A stretch of 33,930 nt of DNA from Ruminococcus sp. (GTDB taxonomy: Bacteria; Bacillota; Clostridia; Oscillospirales; Acutalibacteraceae), in contig JAFRCW010000053.1 in the NCBI GenBank assembly GCA_017404145.1, forward strand, positions 1 through 33,930, written 5' to 3'. The notes under the pieces are model-generated. The model searched no databases, was not told the origin of the DNA, and was given only the letters and a program-made list of their open reading frames with translations. A program made the translations under genes and the position numbers. Positions 32,559-33,930 of the stretch are shown here, one piece after another. Within the stretch, counting starts at the first letter, position 1. Each line of letters opens with the position of its first letter.

Positions 32559-33113
32559 TTATTGCGGATATACTCTTTTGATCAGTAGCGGCCCGTTTTC
32601 CTTGAGCCATCGGTTCAGGCGGTCATATTCGGGACAAAAACGGTATACTTCTTCATAGAAGCGGCGTGAATGGTTCATCTCTTTCAGGTGGCAAAGCTCG
32701 TGAACCGCTACCGATTCTCTGACCTCTTCGGGCGTAAGCATCAAAAGGCAGTTAAAGCTGAGGTTTTTCTTTGTTGAACAGCTGCCCCAGCGGGATTTCT
32801 GACAGCGTATGGTGATTTTTCCGTATTCCTCGTTCATCAAAGCAGCGTAGCGCCTGACAACGGGCGGGAAATACTCTTTTGCGGCTGTAGTAAGCGCCGA
32901 CAGCTCCTCCTGCGTGAGAGCCGGCAGCGCGGCAGCCGCTTTCTGTTCTTCCTCTTCCTTTTTCTTCTGCTTTTCGATCCAATCTTTGTGACTGTCGACA
33001 AAAGCGAGAATCGACTTCTTCGACGCCCGCAGAGGCGCCTTGACGATGACTTCTCCGTTTTTGACCTGTATACAGAGCGTCTTTCGCTTGGCGCGAATCA
33101 GTGTAAAATCCAT
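32559..33113 (-). CDS. YgjP-like (DUF45) zinc metallopeptidase
   Basis: A 184-residue cytoplasmic protein. A beta-rich N-terminus (~1-45, 'RKTLCIQVKNGEVIVKAPL') and a Lys/Glu-rich helix precede the conserved RWGSCSTKKNLSFN block (~117-130). The zinc motif HELCHLKEMNH follows (~151-161, HExxH plus a third His). This is the YgjP/SprT-like architecture, often called M48-family in databases; the biological substrate is not established. The second ATG (33113) is preferred because GAGG lies 7 bases before it, while the first ATG (33119) abuts that site. Confidence 0.9.
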   Translation of the reverse strand: MDFTLIRAKRKTLCIQVKNGEVIVKAPLRASKKSILAFVDSHKDWIEKQKKKEEEEQKAAAALPALTQEELSALTTAAKEYFPPVVRRYAALMNEEYGKITIRCQKSRWGSCSTKKNLSFNCLLMLTPEEVRESVAVHELCHLKEMNHSRRFYEEVYRFCPEYDRLNRWLKENGPLLIKRVYPQ

Positions 33114-33219
33114 TTTCATCCCTCGTTTTTATTGTAGCATAAGAAACCTGCGCAGGCAATCATATCAATGTAAACAAACGGAAAACAATAATGCTCGGTA
33201 CGGGCAAGGCCCGTTTTTT

Positions 33220-33247
33220 ACTCTTCACTCTTCATTCTCAGTTCTTC
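33220..33247 (-). repeat. Heptamer array H downstream of the Rrf2 terminator
   Basis: Leftward units GAAGAAC, TGAGAAT, GAAGAGT, GAAGAGT; two fit the shared consensus exactly and two differ at one end. Confidence 0.6.
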
Positions 33248-33254
33248 CCTATAT

Positions 33255-33273
33255 AAAAAGCCCCTCGCGGGGC
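33255..33273 (-). terminator. Probable Rrf2 gene terminator
   Basis: Leftward GCCCC-GCGA-GGGGC followed by TTTTTAT. It is separated from the gene's stop by the MITE-like element. Confidence 0.65.
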
Positions 33274-33278
33274 AATTT

Positions 33279-33437
33279 ATACTAAACTCTGATTAAAACA
33301 TTTGATAAGATATTAGCGGGAAATTTCGCAGAGCAAGGCGGAGGACGCAGGCAGGCTGGCGCCTGTCAAGTCCGACAACGAAGCTATGTGAAATTTAACG
33401 CAATAGATTATCAATCTTTTTAGTCAGAGTTTAGTAT
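33279..33437. repeat. MITE-like element copy 2 with 14-base terminal inverted repeats
   Basis: ATACTAAACTCTGA (33279-33292) is perfectly inverted at 33424-33437. The core GCAGGCAGGCTG-G-CGCCTGTCAA near 33350-33373 and flanking blocks match the element in the mgtE leader near 2653. It is about 159 bases long with no coding capacity, and its right end touches the Rrf2 stop codon. Confidence 0.75.
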
Positions 33438-33865
33438 TATATCACATACAGGTCCGCTGTATCGGCATTCATCAGATCCGCAACCGTTACGGAATCAAAA
33501 TACCGATTCGTCATTTCATAGAAGTCTCTCCACAGCTTGAGGGTCTTGCATTCGGACGCCTTCTCGCACGGGGGAGCGTCGGGAGAAAGACACGCGACGG
33601 GAGAAAGATCTCCCTCGGTCAGTCTCAGGATCTCTCCGACGGGATAGTCCGACGGATCACGCGTCAGGCGGTAGCCGCCGCCTTTGCCGTGAACGCCTTC
33701 GATCAGCTTGTTCTTCGTCAGCACGGGGAGGATCCGCTCAAGATATTTCAGGCTGATCTCCTGTCTTGCCGCTACGTCCTTCATCGGGATATAGCCGCCT
33801 GTATGATGCTCCGCCAGATCGATCATCACTCTTAAGGCATATCTGCCTTTTGTGGATATTTTCAT
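33437..33865 (-). CDS. Rrf2 family transcriptional regulator (IscR-like)
   Basis: A 142-residue winged-helix DNA-binding protein. The start 'MKISTKGRYALRVMIDLA' and the recognition region 'ISLKYLERILPVLTKNKLI' are typical of Rrf2. Three cysteines (C92, C100, C106) before 'LKLW' sit where IscR-type members bind an Fe-S cluster (Cys92/98/104 in E. coli), though the first spacing is two residues longer. It is therefore a candidate sensor of iron-sulfur or redox status; such genes often precede iscS/nifU, but the downstream neighbour here is a YgjP-like gene. ATG 33865 is chosen from the conserved MKIS start and a GAGGG site 7 bases upstream; the longer frame runs into repeat DNA. Confidence 0.94.
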   Translation of the reverse strand: MKISTKGRYALRVMIDLAEHHTGGYIPMKDVAARQEISLKYLERILPVLTKNKLIEGVHGKGGGYRLTRDPSDYPVGEILRLTEGDLSPVACLSPDAPPCEKASECKTLKLWRDFYEMTNRYFDSVTVADLMNADTADLYVI

Positions 33866-33900
33866 AGAAATCCCTCGGTTCTCTGTGGTTGTACCGCAAC

Positions 33901-33930
33901 GCTCTGCACTCTGCACTCTGCACTCTGCAC
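33901..33930 (-). repeat. Heptamer array I at the window edge
   Basis: Four leftward units of GCAGAGT type (CTCTGCA on the plus strand) run off the end of the window. By analogy with the other arrays, the 3' end of a leftward gene is expected just beyond it. Confidence 0.7.

Larger units (their letters stand above)
33114..33436. other. 323-base intergenic region rich in repeat elements
   Basis: From right to left it holds a MITE-like element (33279-33437), a short terminator hairpin GCCCC-TCGC-GGGGC with leftward T5 (33255-33273), heptamer array H (33220-33247) and a second hairpin ACGGGC-AAG-GCCCGT followed by T on the plus strand (33200-33219). No gene recognised. Confidence 0.65.

Overview
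The window looks like chromosomal DNA of a Gram-positive gut-type clostridium, most likely a Ruminococcaceae (Oscillospirales) relative. Three secreted proteins carry type I dockerin modules with the 'DATxIQK' signature common in Ruminococcus-like genomes. Lipoprotein signals, MgtE, a MecA-like adaptor, RibF and an Opp importer also fit a Firmicute. This placement is inference; there is no rRNA or other phylogenetic marker here.

Layout. 1-1150: dockerin protein preceded by a probable promoter-structured RNA-terminator unit. 1157-3760: mgtE with a long repeat-bearing leader, divergent from a small membrane protein. 3837-8086: GH13 glucosidase, MecA-like adaptor, class 3 lipase lipoprotein, YD-repeat lipoprotein. 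8205-12430: rlmB, a degenerate P-type ATPase homologue and rpe, all leftward. 12570-17629: DUF6512 membrane protein, asparagine synthetase with an acidic tail, M14 carboxypeptidase, ribF. 17776-23815: leftward oligopeptide importer (oppB-C-D-F, a palindromic repeat, then oppA). 24021-26871: short-chain dehydrogenase, RNase Z, DUF4428 zinc-ribbon protein. 27016-32443: lipoprotein, then a leftward secreted-hydrolase cluster (dockerin-GH25 lysozyme, dockerin IdeS/C66-like cysteine protease, membrane-anchored EEP-family hydrolase). 32559-33865: YgjP-like metallopeptidase and an Rrf2 regulator.

Most genes are housekeeping or nutrient uptake. The accessory interest lies in four places: (1) nine heptanucleotide arrays next to gene 3' ends, sharing a GMNNANT-like consensus that is oriented with the gene they follow; (2) a probable ~150-nt structured RNA at 916-1064; (3) the GH25 / IdeS-like / EEP extracellular hydrolase operon with dockerins; (4) a P-type ATPase homologue that has lost its catalytic motifs. 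Several MITE-like palindromic elements sit in intergenic DNA, one inside the opp operon and one ending at the Rrf2 stop codon.
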